Origin: Nemertoderma westbladi
Lineage: Eukaryota > Xenacoelomorpha > Nemertodermatida > Nemertodermatidae
Length of the DNA: 64,000 bases
Assembly: GCA_032718475.1 (NCBI GenBank)
Contig: JAUCBJ010006757.1
Span: forward strand, 18,822 to 82,821
Direction of reading: 5' to 3'
In this document: positions 44,660-56,261 of the stretch, one piece after another
Layout of the letters: the number at the start of each line of letters is the position of its first letter
How positions within the stretch are numbered: position 1 is the first letter of the stretch
Program-made: the position numbers and the translations under genes
Notes under the pieces: generated by a model
Database searches by the model: none
Seen by the model: only the letters and a program-made list of their open reading frames with translations
What the model was told of the DNA's origin: nothing

Positions 44660-45889
44660 TGTTCGCGCTTTTGAAGACCTTTAGCAGTTTAACCTGCCAA
44701 AATTTATATGTCTTTTAGTTAATTAACACACCTTTAGCATACGACAATATTTTATGCTAATAAACAAAACATTAGCCGAAGCCAGCCCATGCGCGATCAT
44801 TCACCCGATGGATCTACACCCGGGAGGCTGAATTCGGATGCTTAGATTTTATTATTGCAGTGTAAGGTTGCAGTGTAAACCTATTGTATTATTCGATAGA
44901 TCGTTAATATGTAATTTCTGACAGATATTATTAACTTTCGGGAAATATTAACAGTTCCTTTAGGACGTGGCGCTCTATCTATTTAAACAGAGCTAGGACT
45001 TATACTAAACGCAACGATAAGGCTTATGATTAAAGTATAAGTCGCATTCTTTAGGAAATGCTTTGTTACCAGTCACATCACACTCACAATCATGCACACT
45101 ATTCTGCCGACCGTCAGTATATTTGATCACACCTAAAGAGAACAGCAATTGACTCAGGTAGTGTCTACTAAATAACATTAGATTCAATACACACCACATT
45201 GATATAAATCGCAATTGTTATATATAGCCCGCCTCTCTAACCTGTAGTGTATCAAGAAAATTGGGAATTTTGGGTGATTTATCCGTATTCTCCAAAGAGC
45301 AATATTTCCATCAACAAATAGATACAATTAATAACTGACGGTAAATAGCAGTACAAACAATATGATTAGTGCAGTTAAATTAAGTGAGGTAACACCGCCG
45401 GTAACAGTTATACTTTCTATAATCTAAGCAGTTTTACTAGAGTTCTTAGAGCCGGTGTTTCTGGCTTAGACAGCAATAACAACAAAGTATCAAGTAAAAG
45501 CAGTAAGACTGAACACTCTCCTTATGATCGGCTGAAAAGCTACACGTCGACAGGAAAAATCGCTCTGATTGGCTCAAGCCAAACAAAGAACTATGCGTCC
45601 AATGGATGTTTCCATGTCAGCAACCAGCTGTTAGATGTCGTAATATGAATCATCACGGCTAAGCTGTGAAAGGTAGTTGGTGCATTACAGGTTTTTTGCC
45701 TTACCATGTCCGCCAAAACACGTATATAGCAGAATGACTTTTATGTCCGTTAAAACACCTGTAACGGTACCTTGCGGGCGAGGGGAATATATATACAGTT
45801 AGAGAACCTTTTTAGAGTATTCCAGCGCCTGGGGGGAAACTGGATTGCGAAGCAAAAGGGGCCAGTTATATCCCACAGAAGCTTTTACA
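44660..45889 (-). repeat. 5' LTR of BEL/Pao element 2
   Basis: 1230 bp, near-identical to 35293-36520. Confidence 0.95.
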
Positions 45890-46553
45890 ATATGTTTAAA
45901 ACAATTATCAAATGTATTTCTAATATAAACTTCGAAAATGTGTCATTTTTGGTTTTTGGTGCAATTAAGTGACCCTCAAACATAGACACAAAAAAATTTC
46001 AATTTTTTTTAGGTTCCAGGTGTGTCTCGATAGGTACTCCGACCTTCTGGAAATTTTCATGAAATTCCATGTTGTATTTAGTTGTTCTACTGTAGAAAGT
46101 TTTAAGTACATAACTACAAATAATTCCCCACAAATAAATAAAATGAAATTCTCCATTGTTCATAATTAGCACTTTAATGTTTTACTGCCCATATTTTATT
46201 ATTTCCCTGCTATCAGGTCTTGAACTAATAACACAAGCAGCTGTCGGTCGATTAAGCTACAATTTTGCAATTTCTACAACAAATCTAGTGATAGGAAATA
46301 GTCGAAAGATGCACTTTTGTTCTGTTTTCTAGAAATTTTAGTGAGAAAAAATGTGGACTTTTCAGATAAAAATAATTTTTTTGCACAGACTAGCTGAGAA
46401 AAAATGGCCCGTATTTTCGTCTGGTCCTAAGGTACGTGCCTTATATGCCTTAAGGTTAATCCGGCACTGACTTAATGACTTGGTTATTGGGGTGTTTTGT
46501 AGGTATACTGACCCCCTTGTTGGCTTGTTTTTTAAGTTAGGGTTTGTTGGTCA

Positions 46554-46705
46554 GGCACAAAACCATAATTAAAGCAGTAATTGAACCCTGTAACAATCAT
46601 GAGTTTAAAAAGTCAGAAATTACACAAAATTTATTAGATTAGAGCCTGACTTAGGGTTAGGCATTAGGGTTGAATTGCTGCTTTAATTAGGGTTTGGGCC
46701 GCCAC
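46554..46705. mobile_element. MITE-like palindrome, GGCCCAAACCCT family
   Basis: The left arm (AACCATAATTAAAGCAGTAA) pairs with the right arm (TTGCTGCTTTAATTAGGGTT). Core and tips match the palindrome at 24219-24389. Confidence 0.6.
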
Positions 46706-47470
46706 TCTTGTAACCTGCGATGAGGCTAGCTACTTATACAATGAATGGACAGTCACTTTCAACAGTAACCGAGGAACGTGATTTGGGTATAACATTCACA
46801 TCAGACATGTCCTTCACAACTCACTGCTCACAGACAGCAGCCCGCGCCATGCGAGTCGTCCATCTAATACGTAGAACCTTTACCTTTTTAGAAGCTCCAA
46901 TGTTCACCCTGTTGTACAAATCCCTTGTACGGCCTCTCCTCGAATATGGTACAGTAGTCTGGTCGCCGTACCTTCAGCGTGATATTGACACCCTTGAACA
47001 AGTGCAACACCGTGCCACTCGCCTTGTCCCTTCTCTGACTGACCTGACATATGAAAACCGACTTAGGGCACTCAAATTACCAACATTAATATATCGACGT
47101 GTACGAGCAGACCTTATAACAACTTACAAGTTTATTCACGGGATTGACAATATCGAACGAAGTAATTTCTTTCAATTTCGTACTGAACTTCACCAGTACT
47201 CAACACGGGGATCCTCCTTGGCACTGTATAAACGATCGAACTGTAGGACTCAAAGAAGATGCAACAACTTCGCGGATAGGGTGGTCAACATTTGGAACAT
47301 TTTACCGGACTGTGTTGTAAATGCACGTAATGCCCTTGGTATTCCATGTTTGAATGCGTTCAAAAATAGACTAGACTGTGAAATGTCCCGTAAAATGAAT
47401 ATATACAGCGACACTCCTGTGCGCCAAGTGGCAGTAGCAAACTTTACCCTACAGAGATATCTTTATTAGA
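46706..47470 (+). pseudogene. 5'-truncated LINE, RT C-terminal part (CR1/Jockey-like)
   Basis: A 249-codon open frame (46720-47469) encodes only the region downstream of the RT active site: LYKSLVRPLLEYGTVVWSPY, then IDTLEQVQHRATR, then a Trp/Leu-rich C-terminus. This layout is typical of the last third of CR1- and Jockey-like ORF2. A stop codon three codons before the first Met and the abutting MITE show it is truncated at the 5' end, as LINE copies usually are. Confidence 0.8.
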
Positions 47471-47900
47471 CACTTCGGTTAAATCTTTATATATATATAT
47501 CCCTTTTTTTTTTTTTATTTAATTTAATATTAATACCCCCTGTATATCTTATTTATGTCCCTTGTTAGTCTGTATAGTCCGTATTGGTAGCCTATAATTA
47601 TTTTTGAGAACATTACTTGCAAATATTTTTAGCTATATTTTTAGTATTTTCACATATTTTTAATGTAATTATATTTGAGATCATTATTATTTGTAAATAT
47701 TTTAAGCCATTCTGTATTGGCGTAATTATTATATTTGAGAACATTAATTGTAATTATTTGTAGCTACTGTACCTACTATCTCTACACAACATTATTTGAA
47801 ATTATTTTTGAACACAGTTAACATTTTGTAAGTAAGACAAACATATTGTAAATATACCCTTTTTTAGCAACTACTGTACAGTATATAAAGTCAGCTATGT
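47471..47900 (+). other. likely LINE 3' tail
   Basis: AT-rich sequence with a T run (about 47506-47517) and two related segments (about 47585-47640 and 47715-47765) containing TTTGAGAACATTA. The 3' boundary is not clear. Confidence 0.35.
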
Positions 47901-49179
47901 ATATTTTATTCTCATTTTAAAATTACCTTGTCGGTTTTACTTATTTTTTACTTAGAGGGGGAGGGTAGCTACCCAAAATATAACTTTTCATTACAATTGA
48001 TTTGATTATGTACATACTGTAAACTTGCCATTTTACATTCACTTTACAAATACTGTAGGCCTAAATAATATTCGTATATTTTTAATTATTACAATGTGAT
48101 ATTTATATCTTCATATACGCTGATTAGCGTACTTTTGCCAGATATGTGTGTATGCAGTATCTCTAAATTTAAAGGTGCAATCATGAACTTATTGTTACTC
48201 TGGCGTCATTAATAACATAACATAACATAACATAACAAACTAGAGCCGTGTAAAAGTGGCGCATCTTGAGTGTGATATCCCCACTCCTTACCCCACTCCC
48301 ACTCTTAGCTCTAGAATAAAAGGATCGGGTTTGGGTTGGGCGATTATATCCAGATATCGGCATCATCAGAGAAATCTTTCGAAATTATATGGCCTTAAAA
48401 TTTTCAACGTAATTCAATATTCTAGAATCTAAGACTGTGACTATGACTGTTGGTGTGGAATGTTTGATCTAAGCTGAGTAGGTTGTAGGTACAGTTTGTT
48501 GTGCAGTTCTGGTTTATGTGATTATTGAATATACTGCTGTAGGCTAACTGATAACGGTAGCAAAAAGCAGAAACCGAAAGTCAGAAGGACTGCTTCAGTA
48601 CTTTGTGATAGCTGGATTGGGACATCTGCTGTCTAGCTGTACTGCAGTACCGTTACTGGAATAGAAGGACTGTCAGACTGCGAGAACCCCAAGCCTGCAA
48701 GCACAGAAGCAGAAAAGAGAAACAACGCTGCAACGACTGAACTGCTGAAGGAAGTTAGAAGAGGCGGTCCTGTCAGATTGGAATTCAGTAAGTCAAAGCA
48801 CTACAGCACTAGGCCTACCCTGTCAGCCGGTACCGGTAACTAACTGACTACAGACTAACATAGCAACATAGGCATAGGCCTACACCTACCCTACTACTAA
48901 AGACAGTACGGCTGTCTGGCTGTACGGTACAGTCAGTAATTTCTGTATTACAGTCAGACAGTTACAGTAGGCCTATCAGCCTATTATTAGGGCTGTAGGG
49001 TAAGACCTGAAGACGGGGTGAAATGGGACATGGGGTAAAATGGGACATGCACATTTTTGGCCAATTTAAAAAAAAACACTTTTAGGTCTGTTTTAATATA
49101 TTTTTAATTGAGATACGGTACCGGCAGACCGGTACTAAATGCAGAAATGATACATTGTTGGTATATCAGTACCTATATA
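47901..49179. other. spacer without recognised gene
   Basis: AT-rich, with a short AACAT microsatellite near 48210-48235 and many CTGTA/TACAG and AGGCCTA motifs near 48800-48990. No exon recognised. Confidence 0.5.
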
Positions 49180-49610
49180 CAGTTAGGAACACTGGTCACT
49201 TTCTGGCTGAAGCTCAGCCAAAAATTGTCCACATATTTACAGCCAGAAAGTGTCCGTGCAGCCACTATTCAGCTATTTGCTGATTTGTCCTTCACAGGCT
49301 GCGATTATATTTCCGGACATATTTTGGCTGTAACTCCAATAGTACTCAAAGCAGAAGCTGGGCATATTTTTATTTTTAATATTATGATAAGTTATCCCAA
49401 CGATGAGATTCTAATTCTCAAATTGATTTATACAGAATTTTATGACGATTCTAATGGCATAATTTTTAGAATGCCAATGTTAAAATTTCACTGCCGGTTT
49501 TCAAATGAAATTTAGCATTGTTTTCTATGGAGAAATTTCACTCTGAGAGCGTTTTCCGCGGACACATTCTGGCTGTAAATTGGACATATTGTGACCAGTG
49601 TTCCTGACTG
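49180..49610. mobile_element. MITE, 431 bp, CAGT(T/C)AGGAACACTGG ends
   Basis: Terminal inverted repeats of 20 bp with one mismatch (49180-49199 and 49591-49610). Flanks ATATA on both sides suggest a 5-bp target duplication, though an AT-rich flank makes this weak. Inner parts are also partly palindromic (TTTCTGGCTG, ACAGCCAGAAAGTGTCC). The 135-codon frame that spans it is not a gene. Confidence 0.7.
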
Positions 49611-50339
49611 ATATAGGCCTAGCACATATGACTGTATGACGGGATAAAGATCACGCGATGAAAGCAATTTGTTAAGCGCGTTCGCGTATACCGGTACACT
49701 TTAAAGTTAGGACACTTCCTATCATTCATATTATATGCATTACTGGATTACAGCATTAGACTGTCCAGCTGTCTGACTGTTAGACTGATACATGATATAG
49801 GCAGATAGGGCCTAGTGTTATAAAATATATTGAACTGTAGTATTTTAATATATTGCTTCCATCTGCCCTAGACAGGTAGATGTGTGGCACAAAGTCGGCA
49901 TTTAATCAAACAAATGGCAAATGGCACTGGTAATTAACTGATTAATGACCGCTTCTGGCTGTCTGGAAGTACTGACCGCCTCTGGCTGGCTGTCTCTGTC
50001 TGTCTGGCTGGACTAGACTAACATAGAGACAACAACTGGAACTGAGTCTTCTTCAGGCCAAGCAGGTGGTCTTCTTCAGACCAAGCAGTTGATGCTGATA
50101 GCGGATTGTTAAAAAAAATGTCAGAATGTATAGAAACACAAACATAGAAATATAAATTCGTAGAAATTGAAATTGATAATGTGATAAAATCTTACATTGT
50201 TGTATGGCCCAGGGCGTTATTTAGGTAGTTATGATATCATATCAAGGTTAACATTAAGGTATTCAGATATTGGATAGGCATTGGATAGTCTACTACTACT
50301 TAATAGGATCGGCATGCTGCATTGTAGCTGCATTTTTAA
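49611..50339. other. spacer without recognised gene
   Basis: No gene or element recognised; CTGTCTGG-like short repeats near 49960-50010. Confidence 0.5.
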
Positions 50340-50478
50340 GAATGTTGTGCCGGCTTGTCGACAAAATTGCGCCACCACAACTCCCTATCACCCATGACAT
50401 TTGCTAGATCATCCGCATCTTCAAGGCCATTGTCCTTTAAGATGCGACTCAAGAAAGTCATGGGCTGTCCACCTCCAC

Positions 50479-51291
50479 TAGGGTTCGACCGGAGCTCCGG
50501 CTCCGGCTCCGGCTCCGGCCGGACTTGGCATGTCCGGCTCCGGTCCGGCTCCGGTCAAATTAGGTGCAGGAGCTCCGGCAGAAAGTATTTGTGCTGCACG
50601 ATGCATAGCTACATGGATAGGCAAGGCAAACATACAGCCCGACACCGGACGTCCGTCTGCGAACTGATTAACGTCTACTGGCAGACTGTACTGCCGACTG
50701 TATTATGGTATGGCCATAGGCTAAACACTGTAGGCCTATCTGCCTATTGCTGTTGCATTGTCCTGTTGTCTGACTGTCTTTCGCTGTACAGCTGTAGGCC
50801 TATGAGTCTGACAGTCTTCCACTTACCCAAGACTACAAGACCTAACTTTAATTGCTACCAGTACTCCAGTAACAGAATTAGTTCCATTCCAATCCAGTCT
50901 GCCAGTTAGCTAGTACATCGCCAGGCTGTCCAGCTGTCAGGCAGTACCCGAATGACCGTATACAGGTACTGGTACATATACAGATATAATATAGATTATA
51001 TTATATCAGTAGGCCTATCTGCCTATACACTGATACAGGTATAGGTCTGTCAGTCTGTAGATCTATGCTATTACTACCGTACTAGATAGATATCCGTTAA
51101 TTGATTATGTAAAGCAGTAAAGAGACCCCCCCCCCCCCCCCTGAGCTATCTGCAAAGTTAATTACGGCAAACTCAAGGCAAAATAACAAACAATGTTGCT
51201 CCGGTCCGGCTCCGGCCCCGGCTCCGGCACTTTTAGGTTGCTCCGGTCCGGTACCCGGCTCCGGCAAAAAAATTGCTCCGGTCGAACCCTA
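50479..51291. mobile_element. hAT-type MITE, 813 bp, with CTCCGG repeats
   Basis: TAGGGTTCGACCGGAGC at the left end and its reverse complement at the right end (51275-51291). A perfect 8-bp target duplication ACCTCCAC lies at 50471-50478 and 51292-51299. Just inside each end are runs of the hexamer CTCCGG in inverted relation. The interior holds a 16-base C run (51126-51141) but no transposase. The empty site is seen in LINE copy A at about 33543. Confidence 0.9.
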
Positions 51292-52354
51292 ACCTCCACC
51301 ATGCTTATTCACTCCATGAGGCTGCCAAAGTACAAGATTATGCACTGGCTGGTCCTCACGGCGAAAGCAATGTCCTGCAAAGCGGAGGCGATTTTGTTCT
51401 AGGATTTTATTCTCGGTGACTTCCAAATCCTGGAAAGCCTATTCAAGGCTGCCCATGCATTCCCCTTACGTATTCCATATTCGAAGGTCCTCACCTGACT
51501 TCCGGATCCATGATCCCAGGTAACAGAAGTCGTACACATGCTCAAGCATACCATCCTTTGAGCGTATGCTCATCCGATCAGAGACTTGCTGAGGACTTTC
51601 AAAGTTAACTGTCAAAATTTTGGTCTTTCTGGAGTTTATAAAAAGACCAACACTAGAAGATGCATGTTCTAATGAGCTGAGGAGCCGTTGGGCTAAGTCA
51701 TCAGCAAAGTCTAGATCAGTAAGGCACTTGGCAGGATTTCCTCGACTTCTGGAGCCAGTAGGTGGAGTTATCATCACCCCATCATCATTATGATGATCTA
51801 AGGACATGCGTAGAGCATAGTCAACCACAATTATGAACAAGAATGGTGCAAGTGTGTCTCCCTGGAGGACGCCCCATAACACTTCAAATGGTTCTGTGTC
51901 ACTGTCAGCAGTAGACACAAATGTTGTCGTACCATCGTATACTGATCTGATTGCTGCAATAATTTCATAAGGAATCCTATATAATGAAAATATGCTGAAC
52001 ATAAGTGTGCGAGAGACTGAATCAAAGGCCTTGAAGTTGAAGAAGTCAACAAAGATAACAGCCAGATATGCCTGTCTTTCTTTTTTGATAACTCTTCAAT
52101 TATCCTTCTAAGTGCCAAAATGGGCTCCATGGTCCCACGACCTTTACGGAACCCATTCTGATTTCCACGGAGCAGTCTCTCAACTGCTCAATGGCGAGTC
52201 GCCAACCGCCCCCCATGTCCTTAATCAGAACCTCATCAGTCTGTCCAGTCTGCATTCGGTGCTCTTGAACACCCACTACGCTAAGAGAAAGCTTATCCGC
52301 CAAGGTAGTCAGCTCACCTTGTCGCATTGGGGACCCGAGTGTTAGGGTGTTTAG

Positions 52355-55300
52355 TAGGGTGGTCCTTATTTCAATGTAAAATTTAAAAGCTGTGGAAATT
52401 CTCCTCTGACTAGGGTTCAACAGAAGGCACTTTATGGGGCCGAACCGAACCGAACCGAAGCAGGGCCAACTTCGGGCCGAACCGAACCGAATCCGAACCG
52501 AAGTTCAGAAAGTTAGCAAGTTATGGTCATAAATTCGTATTTACATCACTATCAGACTATACTGCAGTACTGGCTGACTGGCAGTGGCAGACTGATACCT
52601 ATTTCGCTATTTGGTCTGCGGACTTAGTGAGAAAGCTATGATTAATTAAAAAAATAAGTACTACAAAGTAAAATTTACATTACTGTACATTACTGTATTA
52701 TTAAGCTAATTGTGAAAACTACCCAAGTAAACCGCAAACAATTAAAAAAATACACAAAAAAATATTACACTTTCAATGGATGTTCCTGCTGGATGTTCAG
52801 TTCAGTATTAAGAAATACTGTTATGCACTTACTGTATGCATGCACTTACTGTATGCAGTATGCACCACATTTTCACCCGTAGTAAGCCGTACAGTACTGC
52901 AGTAGTAACATAAATTTAGAAAACCTCACTAAAATTACAGGTAGTCTTTTGTAATACTATTTATATGACAGTATGAGGTAGTAGATTTAGTGTTAGTATT
53001 ATGTATCAAAGTTATGATTAATTAAAAAATAGGTACCGGTACTACAAAGTAAAATGGCAATATTTAGCCTAACCTAAACTACTACCCAAGTAAACTGGAA
53101 ACAATTAAAAAAATAATGCCATTTAAATGGAAGTTCAGTCCAAAATTAATTAGTACAACGATGGACAGATTGATTAGTCTTACTGTCTTAGCTCAATCAG
53201 TCAATGTAATACTGTAATACTTGGAATATTTAGCAAAGTTTGCTCCGGCCTTCTGCAGTATCAATTGCAGAAGCCGAACCGAACCGAAATTGCCAAACTT
53301 CGGCCCGAACCGAACAGAAGCCGAAGCTTCTGTTGAGCCCTACCTCTGACCCCCCCAAGTCCTTTCTTCTGATAAAAAAACACCTTGAGTAAAATTTGAG
53401 CACAAATGATATATATTTAGAGGTAGCTCAAACACCCTGAAGTTGAGCGTTTGGACACCTTTTGATCGCGCGCGCAGAATATAATGGAGTTTGCTGATAT
53501 GAAGGCTTCTGTTGGTCGTACAGAGATAATTTTAGGCTTGTTTGAACCGCAGTCATCGATTTAGTGGGTGTAGATACCTTCAAAACAAGTGCTAAGCTAG
53601 TAGTTCTTGAGATATCACACAAAAGCTTAAGCCCGGCACAACTCATCAATCGATCATTCAATTGATTACGCCAAGGACATATTGAAATATTGGCATTAAC
53701 ATTTTGTAGGTCTACCTCCCTGCATCTTATTTCAGTTAATCTCGATTTTAGCATTGTCTAACCATTCAACTGTTCAAAGCTATGTTTAGTAAAAAAAATT
53801 CATCACAACCCCATGGGAAATGCTTGCACAAGCATCACTAATTTGTGTCTAAGCGCCATTTGGTACGATATTAATAATTGGCCACAAAACTTAACTTTTG
53901 GTTAATTATATCTAGGAACTGTTCGTTTAATTTGATTTTGACTGATTTTAAGGTGCAGAATCCAAAAATATCATCTGATTTGAATTTTAAAATGATATAG
54001 TGCATGATACTGTGATATACAACAATACCATACTGTACTTCAAAGCATATTAAAAGGATTGATAGATGCAGAGATATGTGCTGTGCAGTGCAGACCATAA
54101 GAGATCTATATGGGAAGAAGCTTTGAACATATGCATTATACATAATTAGACAATGCTGATTCCAAATCTGATTTCAGATTTGCCCTACCTCATCAAGTTT
54201 TCTCACAATTGCCAAATTGAATTCAAAAAACTTATTGCAAACGACTATGATGAGTGATGTAGATTCAAATGAGGATCAAATATGCTCAATATCAATCTAA
54301 AACATTGAAAGGAGCTTTGTTTATATGAATTATATATAATTAAAACAATGCTGATTCTAAATCTGCTTTCATATTTGTCATAGCATATCAAGTTATTTTC
54401 AAAATTACCAATTTAAGTTCAAATTACTTATCGCGAACAACTGTAAGGAGAGAAGTTGATTAAAAAATAATCAAATATGCTCAAAATCAATCTACAACAT
54501 TGAATGGAGCTTTGTTCATATGAATTATATATAATTAAACAATGGTGATTCCAAATCTGCTTTCAGATTTGCCATGCTGCCATAGCATATCAAGTTTTTT
54601 CACAATTGCCAATTTGAGTTCAAATTACGTGGTAATTATGTGGTAGGGCAAATCTGAAATCAGATTTGGAATCAGCATTCTCTAATTATGTATAATACAT
54701 ATGTGCAAAGCTTCTTCCCATATATTAGTTCTCTTTTGGTCGTTGGATGCACATATCTCTGCATCTATCAATCCTTATCTTAAAATGCTTTGAAGTACAG
54801 TATAGTATTGTTGTATATCATGTACCATATCATTTTAAAATACAAATCAGTTGCCATTTTTGGGTTCTGCACTGAAAATCAGTCAAAATCAAATTAAACG
54901 AACAGTTCCTAGATATAATTAACCAAAAGTTAAGTTTTGTGGCCAATTATTGATATCGTACCAAATGGCTGAATGGCGCTTAGACACAAATTAGTGATGC
55001 TTGTGCAAGCATTTCCCATGGGGTTATGACGAATTTTTTTTACTAAACATAGCTTTGAATGGTTAAACAATGCTAAAATCGAGATTAACTGAAATAAGAT
55101 GCAGGGACGTAGACCTACAAAATGTTAATGCCAATATTTCAATATGTCCTTGGCGTAATCAACCGAATGATCGATTGATGAGTTGTGCCGGGCTTAAGCT
55201 TTTGTGTGATATCTCAAGAACTACTAGCTTAGCACTTGTTTTGAAGGTATCTACACCCACTAAATCGATGACTGCGGTTCAAACAAGCCTAAAATTAACT

Positions 55301-55518
55301 CTGTACGACCAACAGAAGCCTTCATATCAGCAAACTCTATTATATTCTTCGCGCGCGATCAATCGGTGACCAGACACTCAACTTCAGTGTGTTTGAGCTA
55401 CCTCTAATATTTGATGTACATGCTTAAAATTTCGCATGTCGTATTTTTTGACGAAATGGATACATTTGAGGGGGTCAGAGATGATAAATTCCAACCTTTC
55501 AAAATAAGGACCACCCTA
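52355..55518. mobile_element. foldback hAT-like element with long inverted arms
   Basis: The ends TAGGGTGGTCCTTATTT and its complement are flanked by a perfect 8-bp duplication GTGTTTAG (52347-52354, 55519-55526). The arms extend inward for most of the element (about 53350-54170 against 54640-55500), so frames of 108 codons (53754-53428, minus) and 99 codons (55070-55369, plus) are mirror images of each other. Without the nested MITE it is about 2.2 kb. No transposase motif is recognised in the arm frames. It splits LINE copy B. Confidence 0.85.
52411..53342. mobile_element. hAT-type MITE, 932 bp, with CCGAAC repeats
   Basis: The left end TAGGGTTCAACAGAAG pairs with the right end CTTCTGTTGAGCCCTA (one mismatch). 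The 8-bp duplication CCTCTGAC is perfect (52403-52410, 53343-53350). Subterminal CCGAAC-type hexamer runs lie at both ends in inverted relation, as CTCCGG does in the MITE at 50479. It is nested in the left arm of the foldback element. Confidence 0.9.
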
Positions 55519-55770
55519 GTGTTTAGTCTAGTGACTTGCCTCAGATTCACCAATGGCTTTGTTGGTCAGGGTGGAACATGAGAGTAGCCTCCAACTCCAG
55601 AATCCCTCTCCCCCTCACAATCTGGCCTCCCTGGTGAGGTGACCCAGGGTTTGGGCCAGAAAGGTCATCAGGAAAGGGACTCAAAGAATTGTTGGCTGCT
55701 CTCTCTCCAGTAGGGGGTGAGACAGGCAGCCGTTCAGGTGATAACTGACGCCTGTGAGGCCGATTGTATC

Positions 55771-56261
55771 CGGTAATTCCACTGGCCTCTAGTGGCCGGA
55801 CCGGACCTCCTAGGACCTATTGGATAGTACCGTCCGGCCGTCAGACCGTACCTACCGTACCAGCCAGCGTACACTACTGCACTACACACACACAGACACA
55901 TGCAACTCACTACAGTAGAATTGAAATGTCACGTCACAGCATGACACTGACACATTTAACAACAAAGGTTCGGTAATATATGCCTGCCCTGCAACACAGC
56001 AACTACGACCACTCTCTCTGCCAGTCTGCAGCTGCTCTGCCTCTATCAGAATAAAAATGCCAAAAACGGCAGGTCAAGAACTTCCAATTTTGGAACTACC
56101 TACCGGTAGGCCTGATTTTGAAATTTTGAGACTGTAAACAGTCTCAAAATATTTATCATAAAAAAACCAAAGCATGGTGAATTTTTTTTTCTCCCGGTCA
56201 AAAGTTTCTAAATGCATTAAATTATAATTTTTTACAAAATTTAGTTAACCCCAGGCAATAT
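55771..56261. other. spacer without recognised gene
   Basis: GC-rich CCGG/CCGGAC motifs near 55790-55860, CACA-rich near 55880-55900. No gene. Confidence 0.45.

Larger units (their letters stand above)
35293..45889 (-). mobile_element. BEL/Pao element 2, internally deleted
   Basis: LTRs at 35293-36520 and 44660-45889 are bounded by TG...CA and flanked by a perfect 5-bp target duplication ATATG (35288-35292, 45890-45894). They appear identical except for a 2-bp AT indel near 35340/44708, so insertion was very recent. The internal region is 8.1 kb against 13.7 kb in element 1. Gag and protease are kept; RT, most of RNase H and integrase are gone. Its movement would need enzymes from another copy, such as element 1 or a closer relative. 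Confidence 0.95.
32270..46469. mobile_element. old hAT-like element carrying nested insertions
   Basis: The left end CAGTGCCGGATTAA (32270-32283) and the right end TTAATCCGGCACTG (46456-46469) are perfect 14-bp inverted repeats. CAGTG ends are typical of many hAT elements. Flanks ACTCAATG (32262-32269) and ACTTAATG (46470-46477) form an 8-bp target duplication with one mismatch. After removing BEL/Pao element 2 (35293-45889) about 3.6 kb remain, including a LINE fragment and a tandem-repeat block. No transposase is recognised, so it is non-autonomous or decayed. Confidence 0.7.
50340..55770 (-). pseudogene. LINE copy B, interrupted by three elements
   Basis: Minus-strand non-LTR element. At 52345-52230 a frame resembles the start of an APE-type endonuclease (SLSVVGVQEHRMQTG). 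At 52150-52060 it shows the RT start (NGFRKGRGTMEPILALRR). From 52002 to 51466 it shows VLQGDTLAPFLFIIVVDY, FADDL and LINSRKTKILT. The C-terminal end is at 51440-50340. Most of the endonuclease, and a piece of the C-terminal region present in copy A, are deleted. Homology resumes at 55527 beyond a foldback insertion. Inserted elements are at 50479-51291 and 52355-55518. Not functional. Confidence 0.8.

Noticed and set aside
49108-49515. 135-codon plus-strand frame
   Set aside because: Covers a MITE with inverted ends; composition is random and no motif is seen.
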